From Candidatus Rifleibacteriota bacterium (GTDB lineage Bacteria; Muiribacteriota; Ozemobacteria; Ozemobacterales; Ozemobacteraceae), in NCBI GenBank assembly GCA_015233155.1, contig JADFYG010000028.1, positions 31,271-78,585 of the forward strand: a stretch of 47,315 nt of DNA, given 5' to 3'. Shown here piece after piece: positions 8,086-16,637 of the stretch. How positions within the stretch are numbered: the stretch's first letter is position 1; every line of letters starts with the position of its first letter. The notes under the pieces were generated by a model. It was not told the DNA's origin, did not search any database, and worked only from the letters and a program-made list of their open reading frames with translations. The position numbers and the translations under genes are program-made.

Positions 8086-9957
8086 TTACATTTCCCGCGG
8101 AGTACGAATGCCCAGCAAATCAAGGCCGCGCGCCAACGTGTCGCGCGTCAACCGGCACAATGCAAGGCGCGACTGTTTTTCGTCTTCACTGGTGGCCACA
8201 AGCACGGGACATCCATCATAAAACGATGAGAAGGCCGCAGATAACTCGTAGAGATAGTTACACAAAATATGCGGGCGCAGTTCAACTGCAACCATTGTTA
8301 CGCTTTCCGGAAATTGAAGCAGCTTCAATCCGAGGGCGCGCTCAGCCGGATGTACAAGCATTGGCCTTGCATTGATGCTTTCCTCGCTAATGCCCCCTTT
8401 CCGGAAAATAGAGCATATGCGGGCATGCGCATATTGCAGATATGGAGCGGTGTTGCCATTCAAAGCCAGCATGCGATCAAAGCTGAACACATAATCGTTG
8501 TTGCGGTTCTGGGAGAGATCGGCATACTTGATTGCACCGATACCAACATCGTGTGCAATCGCCCGCTTTTGATCTTCCGGCAATGCGCCGTTTTTCTCAT
8601 TCACTACCGCAAAAGCCCGATCGATTGACTCCTGCAGGAGTTCGGAAAGTTTTACATTCTCGCCCGTTCGCGTCTTGAGGGGTTTATTGTCCTCACCAAG
8701 AACGCTTCCGAATGGCACATGTTCGAGAGAAACCTTTTCGCAATTTATCGAAACCGCGTCGTCCCTGCGCGTCCAGCCGATGGAATCGGCAAGCGCAAAC
8801 ACCTGCGCGAAATGCAGTGCCTGGCGCGCATCGGTAACATAGATCAGTCGATTGGCTCTGAGCGTTTCAATGCGAAATCTGATTGCCGCCATGTCAAATG
8901 TCGCGTAATTGTAACCTCCATCCGCCTTTTGGATGATTACTGGAAGCGGATTTCCCTCTTTTGTCCGGAACTGTTCGAGAAATACGCATCCGGCACCATC
9001 GGAGGTAACGAGTTTCCCCGTTTTGTCTATGGCAGAGACGGTATCGGCCAGCATATCCCGATAAAAACTTTCGCCGCGCTCATGCTCAGGAGTAAGCGTA
9101 ACGTCAAGCATATTGTATATACGGTAAACTTCGACCATGGCAAGGCGAGTGATCGTACGCCAGTCGGCCAGAAGCCCGGCATTACCATTTTGAAGCTCGA
9201 CCAGAATGCGATGCGCCTCGGCTGCGGCCGCAGAATCGGCGGCGCATATCCTGGTGGCCTCACGATAAATTTCTTCCAGTCGTTCCAGGGGCAACTCTTT
9301 CACGAGGTCTTTCCCGGAAGCTTCCAGTTCACGCATGATTGGCTGCGCATGCATCAGTACCATCGCAATCGGCAAGCCCCAGTCACCAAGATGATTTTGT
9401 CGAATAACCTTGTCGCCGCGTGCTTCAAGTACGCGGACAATCACATCACCAATGATTGTCGTGCGCAGATGACCTACGTGCATCTGCTTTGCAATATTGA
9501 CGCTCGAATAATCGACGACTACGGTATCCGGACGGCCTTCACGACACAACGCTGCAACAGGGTCAGAGAGCGTTTTTACTAATTGATTCTCGATCTCGCA
9601 TTCACTTACAAAGAGATTCACGAAACCAGGAGCAACAACCTCTATTTTCTTGAAAACAGGAGTCGGAATATCCGGAACCGCAAAGCCATCGAGATGAGAA
9701 AGTGGGGCATCTGTCTTACATGTCTTCCGCGTCGATTCGTTGAGTGGTGCAAGCTTTTCTGCAATAAGATTTGCTACGACAAGGGGCGATTTCTTCGCCG
9801 GCTTTGCAAGACGCATCGCCGTGTTCAATGCAAAATCACCGAGATTCGGATCGGGCGGTCTTTGCAAATCAAGCATGCCGGGAACAAAAGAAACGCCAAG
9901 TTCTCCGCAGATAGCTTCTATTATTGGCTTTAACAAATGACTCAGATGGTTTCTCAT
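8086..9957 (-). CDS. argS: Arginyl-tRNA synthetase
   Basis: Class I synthetase charging tRNA-Arg. The HIGH-type motif is HVGH at 160-163 in the strongly conserved VNIAKQMHVGHLRTTIIGD. The KMSKS region takes the usual ArgS form LGEDNKPLKTRTGENVKL. A DALR-type anticodon-binding domain ends the protein (LARGLDLLGIRTPREM). Length 623 is a little over the common 550-590; the extra residues lie mainly in the N-terminal domain (about 71-104), a low-similarity insertion. ATG start with GGAG about 11 bases upstream. Followed closely by the TPR gene. Confidence 0.97.
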   Translation of the reverse strand: MRNHLSHLLKPIIEAICGELGVSFVPGMLDLQRPPDPNLGDFALNTAMRLAKPAKKSPLVVANLIAEKLAPLNESTRKTCKTDAPLSHLDGFAVPDIPTPVFKKIEVVAPGFVNLFVSECEIENQLVKTLSDPVAALCREGRPDTVVVDYSSVNIAKQMHVGHLRTTIIGDVIVRVLEARGDKVIRQNHLGDWGLPIAMVLMHAQPIMRELEASGKDLVKELPLERLEEIYREATRICAADSAAAAEAHRILVELQNGNAGLLADWRTITRLAMVEVYRIYNMLDVTLTPEHERGESFYRDMLADTVSAIDKTGKLVTSDGAGCVFLEQFRTKEGNPLPVIIQKADGGYNYATFDMAAIRFRIETLRANRLIYVTDARQALHFAQVFALADSIGWTRRDDAVSINCEKVSLEHVPFGSVLGEDNKPLKTRTGENVKLSELLQESIDRAFAVVNEKNGALPEDQKRAIAHDVGIGAIKYADLSQNRNNDYVFSFDRMLALNGNTAPYLQYAHARICSIFRKGGISEESINARPMLVHPAERALGLKLLQFPESVTMVAVELRPHILCNYLYELSAAFSSFYDGCPVLVATSEDEKQSRLALCRLTRDTLARGLDLLGIRTPREM

Positions 9958-10006
9958 TTTTCGTCGGGCTCCTGTGAATGGGGAAAAGTCGTAAGACCGG
10001 GAAACT

Positions 10007-11110
10007 TCAAGCCTTGGCTTTGTAGATTAGACGCAGACCGATGCCGCCGATGACAAAATTGGGAAGCCAGACACCGACGAACGGCGACAGATAGCCTCCG
10101 TTTGCAAAGGCTTTCCCGGCAGCGAACAACACATAATAGACAAAAATAATTACGACGGAGAGTCCCACTCCTATGCCGGTACCGGAACGACTCGTAGAAG
10201 TACCCAGAGGAGCACCTATCATTACAAATACCAGACTCGCAAACGGAATCGACATCTTAGTCCAGAATTCTATCCAGTTCTGATTAAGCGCCTTTTCAGA
10301 AAGACCTTTTGATTTAAGATCCTGAATATAATCATACAACTCCTTGATATTCATACGCCGTGGGTTTTTGCTGTCCGGAACGTCGTCAGGATTAACGTAA
10401 TGAGTGTCAATCGGATATTCCATCTGTTGAAAATATGTGTAATGATAGTCTGAGCCGGCGCTGTTGAAATCGGAAATACGACCATCGAAAAAGTTACAAT
10501 AACCATCGCCGAGGCGCGCCCTTTTCGCTTCGATGACCCGTGGAAAATTCTTCGCCTGTCCCTCATACATCACAACGCCAAACATGTCCTTTGAGATTTG
10601 ATCAACACGTTGCGCGAAGAATTTACGCCCGGGACCGACCTCAAAAAATCTATTTTCGGAAACCTTGGGAAGCGGGCGTTTAAGGGTAACTTCACGTCGG
10701 AACAGCTTACTGAACTTGTCATTCGCAACAGGAACGACTTTCTCATTAAACAAGAGCGTAAGAGCTGTAATGAAAAGGCCCGCCAGAATAGCGGATGCAA
10801 CAATACGACCAAAACTGTAACCGCCAGCCTTCATGGCCGTGATTTCAGAATCGCTGCTGAGTCGGCCGAATGCAACGAGATTACCCATGAGAGTGGCCAT
10901 CGGAAAACTTATAACAAGAGTGGGAGGAAGACTGTAAATAAAGAATAACACCGTAACATACGGCGGAACACCCTTTGAAAAAATCAGGTTCACCAAATCC
11001 ATCATCAGATCTATCAGCCAGATCACCACAAAAAAAGAAAGACCAAACAGGAAGGGCTGAAGCAGCTCTTCCAGAACGTAACGATCTATCGTTTTAAACG
11101 AATAACGCAT
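10007..11110 (-). CDS. LptF/LptG (YjgP/YjgQ) family permease
   Basis: Inner-membrane subunit of the LPS export machine LptB2FG, which pulls lipopolysaccharide out of the inner membrane. From the chosen start the 367-residue protein opens MRYSFKTIDRYVLEELLQPFLFG, the typical family N-terminus, then has three N-terminal membrane helices, a periplasmic domain and three C-terminal helices (IPFASLVFVMIGAPLG and following). The open frame extends upstream to 11197, but the added 29 residues are not family-like, and a possible promoter at 11128-11157 sits inside that extension. I cannot tell LptF from LptG. It supports a two-membrane cell. Confidence 0.9.
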   Translation of the reverse strand: MRYSFKTIDRYVLEELLQPFLFGLSFFVVIWLIDLMMDLVNLIFSKGVPPYVTVLFFIYSLPPTLVISFPMATLMGNLVAFGRLSSDSEITAMKAGGYSFGRIVASAILAGLFITALTLLFNEKVVPVANDKFSKLFRREVTLKRPLPKVSENRFFEVGPGRKFFAQRVDQISKDMFGVVMYEGQAKNFPRVIEAKRARLGDGYCNFFDGRISDFNSAGSDYHYTYFQQMEYPIDTHYVNPDDVPDSKNPRRMNIKELYDYIQDLKSKGLSEKALNQNWIEFWTKMSIPFASLVFVMIGAPLGTSTSRSGTGIGVGLSVVIIFVYYVLFAAGKAFANGGYLSPFVGVWLPNFVIGGIGLRLIYKAKA

Positions 11111-11127
11111 GTTGTGCCGACTTTCTG

Positions 11128-11157
11128 ATAGTATCATCATCGCATGGCGCGAATCAA
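11128..11157 (-). promoter_or_regulatory. Possible sigma70-type promoter for the lptF/G-like gene
   Basis: On the minus strand TTGATT (11157-11152) and TACTAT (11133-11128) are separated by 18 bases and lie about 20 bases before the preferred ATG at 11110. Agreement with consensus is moderate; this supports the shorter start of the gene but is not proof. Confidence 0.35.
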
Positions 11158-11227
11158 TTATGTCGGTCATTCTCGCCGAATCCATGGGCTTTTGCAACTA
11201 GATCTAAAGTCTCATGTTATGCGAATG

Positions 11228-11256
11228 TTGAGAAAGCACGCAAAATGCGGTATAAA
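11228..11256 (+). promoter_or_regulatory. Probable sigma70-type promoter for the wecC-like gene
   Basis: TTGAGA at 11228-11233 and TATAAA at 11251-11256 are 17 bases apart, each one base from consensus. Transcription would start near 11263, giving a leader of about 100 bases before the GTG start at 11361. Confidence 0.6.
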
Positions 11257-11360
11257 CGAGTCTTAAGATGTCTTCATTGATCCGGACATTTTTTGCAAAA
11301 AAGCCTGTTGCTCCTGGCAATATATTCAATACACGAATTTTATCGTTTCAGGGAGGGAAT

Positions 11361-12560
11361 GTGAGCGATCAGAGAATATGCATACTGGGCCTCGGCTATA
11401 TCGGGCTCCCCACAAGCAGCATACTCGCCACTAAAGGTTATTCAGTCCTCGGGATAGACGTGAATCCGGACGTAGTCGCCACCATCAATGAAGGGCGCAT
11501 TCATATTACCGAACCCGATCTGGATCTGTTCGTAAAAGCAGCCGTCGGATCAGGGAAGCTTCGTGCCGCACTCAAGCCTGAAGCAGCCGACGTCTTCATT
11601 ATAGCCGTTCCAACGCCCTTCAAAGAAGGGCACAAACCCGACATGACCTACGTCGAAGAAGCTACGAAATCGATCGTTCCGGTTATCCAGAAAGGGAACC
11701 TCGTCGTTCTTGAATCAACCTCGCCGCCACGTACATGCGAAGCAATTATCGCGCCTATTTTGGCGAAGTCGGGGTTGAAGGTCGGGGAGGATATCTTCGT
11801 AGCCCACTGCCCCGAACGTGTACTTCCCGGTCAAATCATGCGCGAAGTCGTTGAAAACGATCGTGTTATTGGCGGCATAAATGCGATTTCGTCCGAAAAA
11901 GCCAAGGCGCTTTACGCGTCGTTCTGCAAGGGGCAGATATTCCTGACTGACGCAACGACGGCTGAGATGGTGAAACTCGTAGAAAACAGCTTTCGCGATG
12001 TGAACATAGCCTTCGCCAACGAACTGTCTATAATTTGCGACAAACTGGGACTTAACGTCTGGGAACTCATCAGACTCGCCAATCGACACCCTCGTGTAAA
12101 TATTCTGCGTCCCGGCGCGGGAGTCGGCGGGCATTGCATCGCAGTCGATCCATGGTTCATTGTCGACGCCTGCCCCAAAGAGGCTCGTCTTATTCATTCA
12201 GCTCGCATCGTCAACGATGATAAGCCCCACCGCATCATCGCTCATATCGAAAATGCGGCTGAGCGATTTAAACACCCAACCATCGGAGTCCTTGGCCTTG
12301 CCTATAAGCAAGACATAGATGACCTGCGGGAATCTCCGGCCGTTGAGATCGCCCGCCACCTCAAACATAAAAAATGCGGTGAATTACTCGTTTGTGAACC
12401 ATATGTAACATCGCATCCCGAGTTCACACTGTTTTCGCTCGACGAAGTGATACGCAGATCCGACATCCTTGTGCTTTTAGTGCCACACACACAGTTCAAA
12501 AATATCGATCGCGAGTTACTGAAGCCCAAGGTAGTCATAGATACCTGCGGGGTGTTCTGA
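11361..12560 (+). CDS. wecC: UDP-N-acetyl-D-mannosamine dehydrogenase (WecC-type nucleotide-sugar dehydrogenase)
   Basis: Oxidises a UDP-hexosamine to the uronic acid with two NAD+, feeding surface polysaccharide synthesis. The 399 residues have the Rossmann motif GLGYIG at 10-15, the ESTSPPRT and HCPERVLPGQIMREVVENDR blocks typical of WecC rather than UDP-glucose dehydrogenase, and the catalytic Cys259 in PGAGVGGHCIAVDPW. The start is GTG at 11361 with GGGAGGG 4 bases upstream; the frame opens earlier at 11268 but those 31 residues are not family-like. The neighbours downstream are sugar-modifying enzymes; no glycosyltransferase is in the window. Substrate is inferred from WecC-like motifs. 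Confidence 0.9.
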   Translation: MSDQRICILGLGYIGLPTSSILATKGYSVLGIDVNPDVVATINEGRIHITEPDLDLFVKAAVGSGKLRAALKPEAADVFIIAVPTPFKEGHKPDMTYVEEATKSIVPVIQKGNLVVLESTSPPRTCEAIIAPILAKSGLKVGEDIFVAHCPERVLPGQIMREVVENDRVIGGINAISSEKAKALYASFCKGQIFLTDATTAEMVKLVENSFRDVNIAFANELSIICDKLGLNVWELIRLANRHPRVNILRPGAGVGGHCIAVDPWFIVDACPKEARLIHSARIVNDDKPHRIIAHIENAAERFKHPTIGVLGLAYKQDIDDLRESPAVEIARHLKHKKCGELLVCEPYVTSHPEFTLFSLDEVIRRSDILVLLVPHTQFKNIDRELLKPKVVIDTCGVF

Positions 12561-12626
12561 TGTATCACATAAAAACGCCACTTACAACACTGATTTTCGT
12601 GGAGACTCTGAAAAGATGCATTCTTA

Positions 12627-14138
12627 ATGAAAATACTACTAATTGACCCCCCATTCAAAAGCTTCACTGGCATATTCAATTTCTATTTTCCACTCGGCCT
12701 GGCCTATCTTGCCGGCTGTGCAAAACGCGCGGGATTCGACTGCCGTATCCTGGACATGGACGCAGCCGAAGGCAAAGGTGGCACTCTTGACTTCGCCCAC
12801 GAATACGAGCGTTATGCCTCCTATATTAAGGGCATAAACTCCAGTCACCACCCGACCTGGGATCTTCTTAAACAGTTGGTTTGCGAAGAAAAACCTGATT
12901 TCATAGGTATCACGGCAATGACAACAAAGTTCGGATCTGTTGTCCGCACCGCGCAGGTTTGCCGCGAAGTGCTTCCCGGCGTCCCTATCATCATTGGCGG
13001 TGCGCATGCTTCAACTATGCCTGAGCTTACGATGCAGGTTCCGGAAGTTGATTATGTGATTCGCGGCGAAGGTGATGAAATATTGCCTAATCTGCTGAAA
13101 GCATTACGCGACAAGCAGGGCATTGCTGGCATTCGCGGCGTCAGTTTCCGAAGCAACGGGAATGTTATCCACAATCCTGATGCCGTCTTCACAACGGATC
13201 TCGATTCACTCCCCTTGCCGGACCGCGGGGCCCTTATGCATCCGAAGTCTTATTCATCGGAAGATATGGGTGTAATGCTGACTTCACGTGGATGTCCCTT
13301 CCAGTGCAGCTATTGTTTCCATATGTGGGAACGGCGTGTCCGATACCGGTCTGTCAAAAATATCATGGAGGAAATACGTCAGGTGCGTCGTGAATATGGC
13401 ACACCGCAATTTTCCTTCAAAGACGACTCTTTCACTGTAAAGAAAAGCCATATTCATGAGCTGTGTGAGGCAATCAAGGCCGAACCCTATAAAATTGGCT
13501 GGACATGCACAACTCGAGTTGATCTCATAAGCGATGAAATTCTATCCGTAATGAAGGACGCCGGCTGCAACGTAATCAGCGTCGGTGTCGAATCAGGAAG
13601 CGAACGCATTCTTGCCGAAACGGACAAGGGAATCACCCATAATCAGATTAGACGCGCCGCACGCCTGCTAAATAAGCACCACATCTTCTGGAGCGGTTAC
13701 TTCATGGTCGGACTGCCAACTGAAACCGAAGAAGACATCCAAAAGACGCTCGACTTCGTAGGAGAGATCAAACCATATTACGCCGGACTTGGCGTTTACA
13801 ACCCTTTTCCACGCACAAAACTATTTGACCAGGCCGTGGAACTCGGTTTGCTCGACCCTGCACCCACTGTAGATCATTTCCTGAAAACAAATCCGAAGGA
13901 TCTTTTCTTCAAAGACCCGAAGAAGCGTGTGATGGCCATTTCCGGCGAACGTTTCGAGAAAATTTCACAGGAAGCATCAACTTATTTTCATCGATATAAT
14001 ACCAATCCATGGAATCTGATCCGTCGCGGCTTTGCACGCCGTAAGGTGTATGTCCAGGATCCATCTTTACTATACCGGGATCTGGGAAAAGCTCTTGAAA
14101 TGCTTGGTATTAAGCTTCCCGGAAATTCAAATACATGA
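12627..14138 (+). CDS. B12-binding radical SAM protein
   Basis: 503 residues. Residues 1-160 form a cobalamin-binding Rossmann domain (MKILLIDPPF start, DFIGITAMTTKFGS, IIIGGAHAST, YVIRGEGDEILP), lacking the classic DxHxxG motif. The radical SAM core has CPFQCSYC with Cys223, Cys227 and Cys230 binding a 4Fe-4S cluster, then SFKDDSFTV and VGVESGSERIL. Such enzymes often methylate or rearrange unreactive carbons, commonly in lipid, sugar or secondary-product pathways. The exact substrate cannot be read. It lies 66 bases after wecC and 63 before the fused oxidoreductase, so it is likely part of the same polysaccharide or glycolipid tailoring set. Confidence 0.9.
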   Translation: MKILLIDPPFKSFTGIFNFYFPLGLAYLAGCAKRAGFDCRILDMDAAEGKGGTLDFAHEYERYASYIKGINSSHHPTWDLLKQLVCEEKPDFIGITAMTTKFGSVVRTAQVCREVLPGVPIIIGGAHASTMPELTMQVPEVDYVIRGEGDEILPNLLKALRDKQGIAGIRGVSFRSNGNVIHNPDAVFTTDLDSLPLPDRGALMHPKSYSSEDMGVMLTSRGCPFQCSYCFHMWERRVRYRSVKNIMEEIRQVRREYGTPQFSFKDDSFTVKKSHIHELCEAIKAEPYKIGWTCTTRVDLISDEILSVMKDAGCNVISVGVESGSERILAETDKGITHNQIRRAARLLNKHHIFWSGYFMVGLPTETEEDIQKTLDFVGEIKPYYAGLGVYNPFPRTKLFDQAVELGLLDPAPTVDHFLKTNPKDLFFKDPKKRVMAISGERFEKISQEASTYFHRYNTNPWNLIRRGFARRKVYVQDPSLLYRDLGKALEMLGIKLPGNSNT

Positions 14139-14201
14139 ATGCCTCATGCGCTTTTATTTAAATAATCCTGTTAACGCCAGATCATCGAATGGAAAAGTAC
14201 A

Positions 14202-16358
14202 ATGAAACAAATTCTGCAGAGCCTCAAAGACGGAAAGATCGAAGTCGCTGATATTCCGGTACCGGCGGTTAAATCCGGGCACCTGCTGATCAAGACTTCT
14301 AAAACACTCATATCGCTTGGCACCGAACGCATGCTGCTTCAGTTCGGGCGCTCGGGTTGGATAGACAAAGCCCGCCAACAACCCGATCAGGTCAGGAAGG
14401 TGATGCAGAAGATAAAGACTGACGGCGTTGTTCCAACTGTGACAGCCGTTTTTAACAAACTCGATCAACCGCTTCCTCTAGGCTACTGTAATGCAGGTGT
14501 CGTTTTGGAAGCAGGCCCCGGTGTTTATGGTTTCGCCCCGGGCGACCGGGTTGTTTCGAACGGAAATCACGCGGAAGTGGTTTGCATTCCTCAGAATCTG
14601 TGCGCACATATCCCGGACAACGTTGATGATGCAACTGCCGCCTTCACCGTACTCGCCGCGATTGCACTTGAAGGCGTACGCCTGATAGAACCAACGCTGG
14701 GAGAACGAATAGCAATTCTTGGACTCGGATTGATCGGCCTGCTCACAGGCCAGATATTACGTGCAAATGGGTGTCGCGTAATAGGGTTCGACTTTGATGA
14801 AGATAAAGTGCGTTTCGCGAAAGAATTCGGAATCGAGGCCTGGTCGTTGAAGGAAGGTGTCGACCCGATCGATGCGGCCATGCGATTTTCGGATGGCTTC
14901 GGCGTCGATGGCGTTATCATAACGGCGGCAACGAAAAGCAACGACCCGATTCATCAGGCTCCTCAGATGTGTCGGAAACGTGGAAAGGTCGTATTGGTAG
15001 GAGTTGTGGGCCTTGAAATGTCGCGCGACGATTTCTACAAAAAGGAAATTTCATTCCAGGTTTCATGCTCTTATGGCCCAGGCAGATATGATCCGGCTTA
15101 TGAAAAAAAAGGACTGGACTATCCGATCGGATTTGTCCGCTGGACCGAACAGCGCAACTTTGAAGCAATTTTAGGCCTGATGGCGGAAGGCAGACTGATC
15201 GTAAAGAATCTGATCAGCGAGACTATTTCGATAGAACAGGCAGAGAAAGCGTATGAACTGGTCGAGAAACGCCCCGATATCCTGGGATTGATCCTGGATT
15301 ATCCGCGCGCGATCGATCTGGTACAAGAGCGCATCGTAACCCTTGCAGGGACCTCAAGTGAGAAAATAAAATCCGGTGGAATACCCGTTGCAAGCGATCC
15401 GATCGTAGGGTTTATCGGCGCGGGAGGATTTTCTTCATCGACTCTGTTGCCGGCATTCCAGGAAGCTGGAGCGAATCTGAAAGTCATTGCCAGTGCCGGA
15501 GGCGTTTCGGGAACACACCTTGGCAAAAAATTCAAATTCACTTTGACGACGACAGATAATCGCTATGTATTCGATGACCCGGAACTCAATACGGTCGTCA
15601 TTACAACTCAACATTCAAGCCACGCTTCCTTGGTCATTCAAGCCTTGAGGGCAAGGAAACACGTATTCGTCGAAAAACCGCTCTGCCTGAACCATCAGGA
15701 ACTGCTTGAAATTCGCCGCGCATATGATGAATTCGCGGTTCCTGATGGCCACCTGCTTATGGTCGGTTTCAATCGTCGATTCGCTCCATTGGTGGCGACT
15801 ATGAAGCAAATGCTTGAAGGAGTGGCCGGCCCCAAGGCAATTACAATGACGGTAAATGCAGGTGCGATTCCAGCTGATCATTGGACCCAGGACGGCGATA
15901 TCGGCGGCGGGCGAATTCTGGGAGAAGCCTGTCATTTTATCGATCTGCTGCGTTATCTGGCGGGGTCACAAATAAAAGATATTCACGGGTTACTTGGAGA
16001 AGGGGCAGGACCGAATAATCCACCGGACACGGCGTTGATTTCCATGCGATTCGTAGATGGATCCGTTGGTGCTATTCAGTATTTTCCAAACGGGCACAAG
16101 GATTTTCCCAAGGAACGGATCGAGGTCTTTGCTGGTGGACGCATTTTACATCTCGACAACTTCAGGCGATTGGAGGGCTTCGGCTGGCCGAACTTCACAA
16201 GCGAAAAACCATGGCAGCAGGATAAAGGCCATAAGAAACAAGTTGTCGATTTTCTCACCGCGATTAGAGAAGGAAAACCTGCACCAATACCGTTCGATGA
16301 AATAATAGAAGTCACTGAAGCAACTATAAAGGCGGCCGGAATAGCCTCAATTCTTTAA
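14202..16358 (+). CDS. Fused zinc-type dehydrogenase / Gfo-Idh-MocA oxidoreductase
   Basis: 718 residues with two oxidoreductase units. Residues 1-370 are a medium-chain dehydrogenase (PLGYCNAGVVLEAG, FAPGDRVVSNGNHAEVV, then the NAD fold ERIAILGLGLIGLLTGQIL). Residues 395-718 are a Gfo/Idh/MocA domain (IVGFIGAGGFSSSTLLPAF, HVFVEKPLCL with the EKP signature, DIGGGRILGEACHFIDLLRYL). The fusion is known from polysaccharide loci, where it probably interconverts sugar hydroxyl and keto groups in successive steps. Both cofactor folds look intact. It sits downstream of wecC and the radical SAM gene, fitting sugar tailoring. The reaction itself is inference. Confidence 0.9.
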   Translation: MKQILQSLKDGKIEVADIPVPAVKSGHLLIKTSKTLISLGTERMLLQFGRSGWIDKARQQPDQVRKVMQKIKTDGVVPTVTAVFNKLDQPLPLGYCNAGVVLEAGPGVYGFAPGDRVVSNGNHAEVVCIPQNLCAHIPDNVDDATAAFTVLAAIALEGVRLIEPTLGERIAILGLGLIGLLTGQILRANGCRVIGFDFDEDKVRFAKEFGIEAWSLKEGVDPIDAAMRFSDGFGVDGVIITAATKSNDPIHQAPQMCRKRGKVVLVGVVGLEMSRDDFYKKEISFQVSCSYGPGRYDPAYEKKGLDYPIGFVRWTEQRNFEAILGLMAEGRLIVKNLISETISIEQAEKAYELVEKRPDILGLILDYPRAIDLVQERIVTLAGTSSEKIKSGGIPVASDPIVGFIGAGGFSSSTLLPAFQEAGANLKVIASAGGVSGTHLGKKFKFTLTTTDNRYVFDDPELNTVVITTQHSSHASLVIQALRARKHVFVEKPLCLNHQELLEIRRAYDEFAVPDGHLLMVGFNRRFAPLVATMKQMLEGVAGPKAITMTVNAGAIPADHWTQDGDIGGGRILGEACHFIDLLRYLAGSQIKDIHGLLGEGAGPNNPPDTALISMRFVDGSVGAIQYFPNGHKDFPKERIEVFAGGRILHLDNFRRLEGFGWPNFTSEKPWQQDKGHKKQVVDFLTAIREGKPAPIPFDEIIEVTEATIKAAGIASIL

Positions 16359-16637
16359 CACATAATCCGGACACCAATAAATTCCTGAATAAACCATTAT
16401 TACATATGGAAACGACGCGCCGTATCCATATATTGGAATTTATCCTCGAAAAACATGAAATTGATATTACATCGATTGCACTTGTGATCAATATTTCAAT
16501 TTGATTGATGACTTATTGTGCAATGAGCGTAAATTGCGCTCCTTGACGTAACTCTATCAGTTAGCTTATCATTTATGCGGTTTCGAATGGCGCCCGATGC
16601 GACGCCTCATCTCATCAAGCTGGATCAGGAGGCACCC
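16359..16637 (+). other. AT-rich upstream region of nifJ
   Basis: The 279 bases before the nifJ GTG hold no gene. Besides the promoter candidate at 16543-16572 there is an AT-rich run with several TTGAT and ATCAA words around 16440-16510, which loosely recall FNR/CRP half-sites but do not form a clean full site. Oxygen-responsive control would make sense for this enzyme; the sequence does not prove it. Confidence 0.3.
16543..16572 (+). promoter_or_regulatory. Probable sigma70-type promoter for nifJ
   Basis: TTGACG at 16543-16548 and TATCAT at 16567-16572 with an 18-base spacer. The expected start of transcription near 16579 lies within the longer possible reading frame (16575), which favours the downstream GTG at 16638 as the real translation start. 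Confidence 0.55.

Noticed and set aside
8719..9582. 287-residue open frame on the plus strand
   Set aside because: Antisense to argS over its whole length; the protein has no family features and argS motifs are intact.
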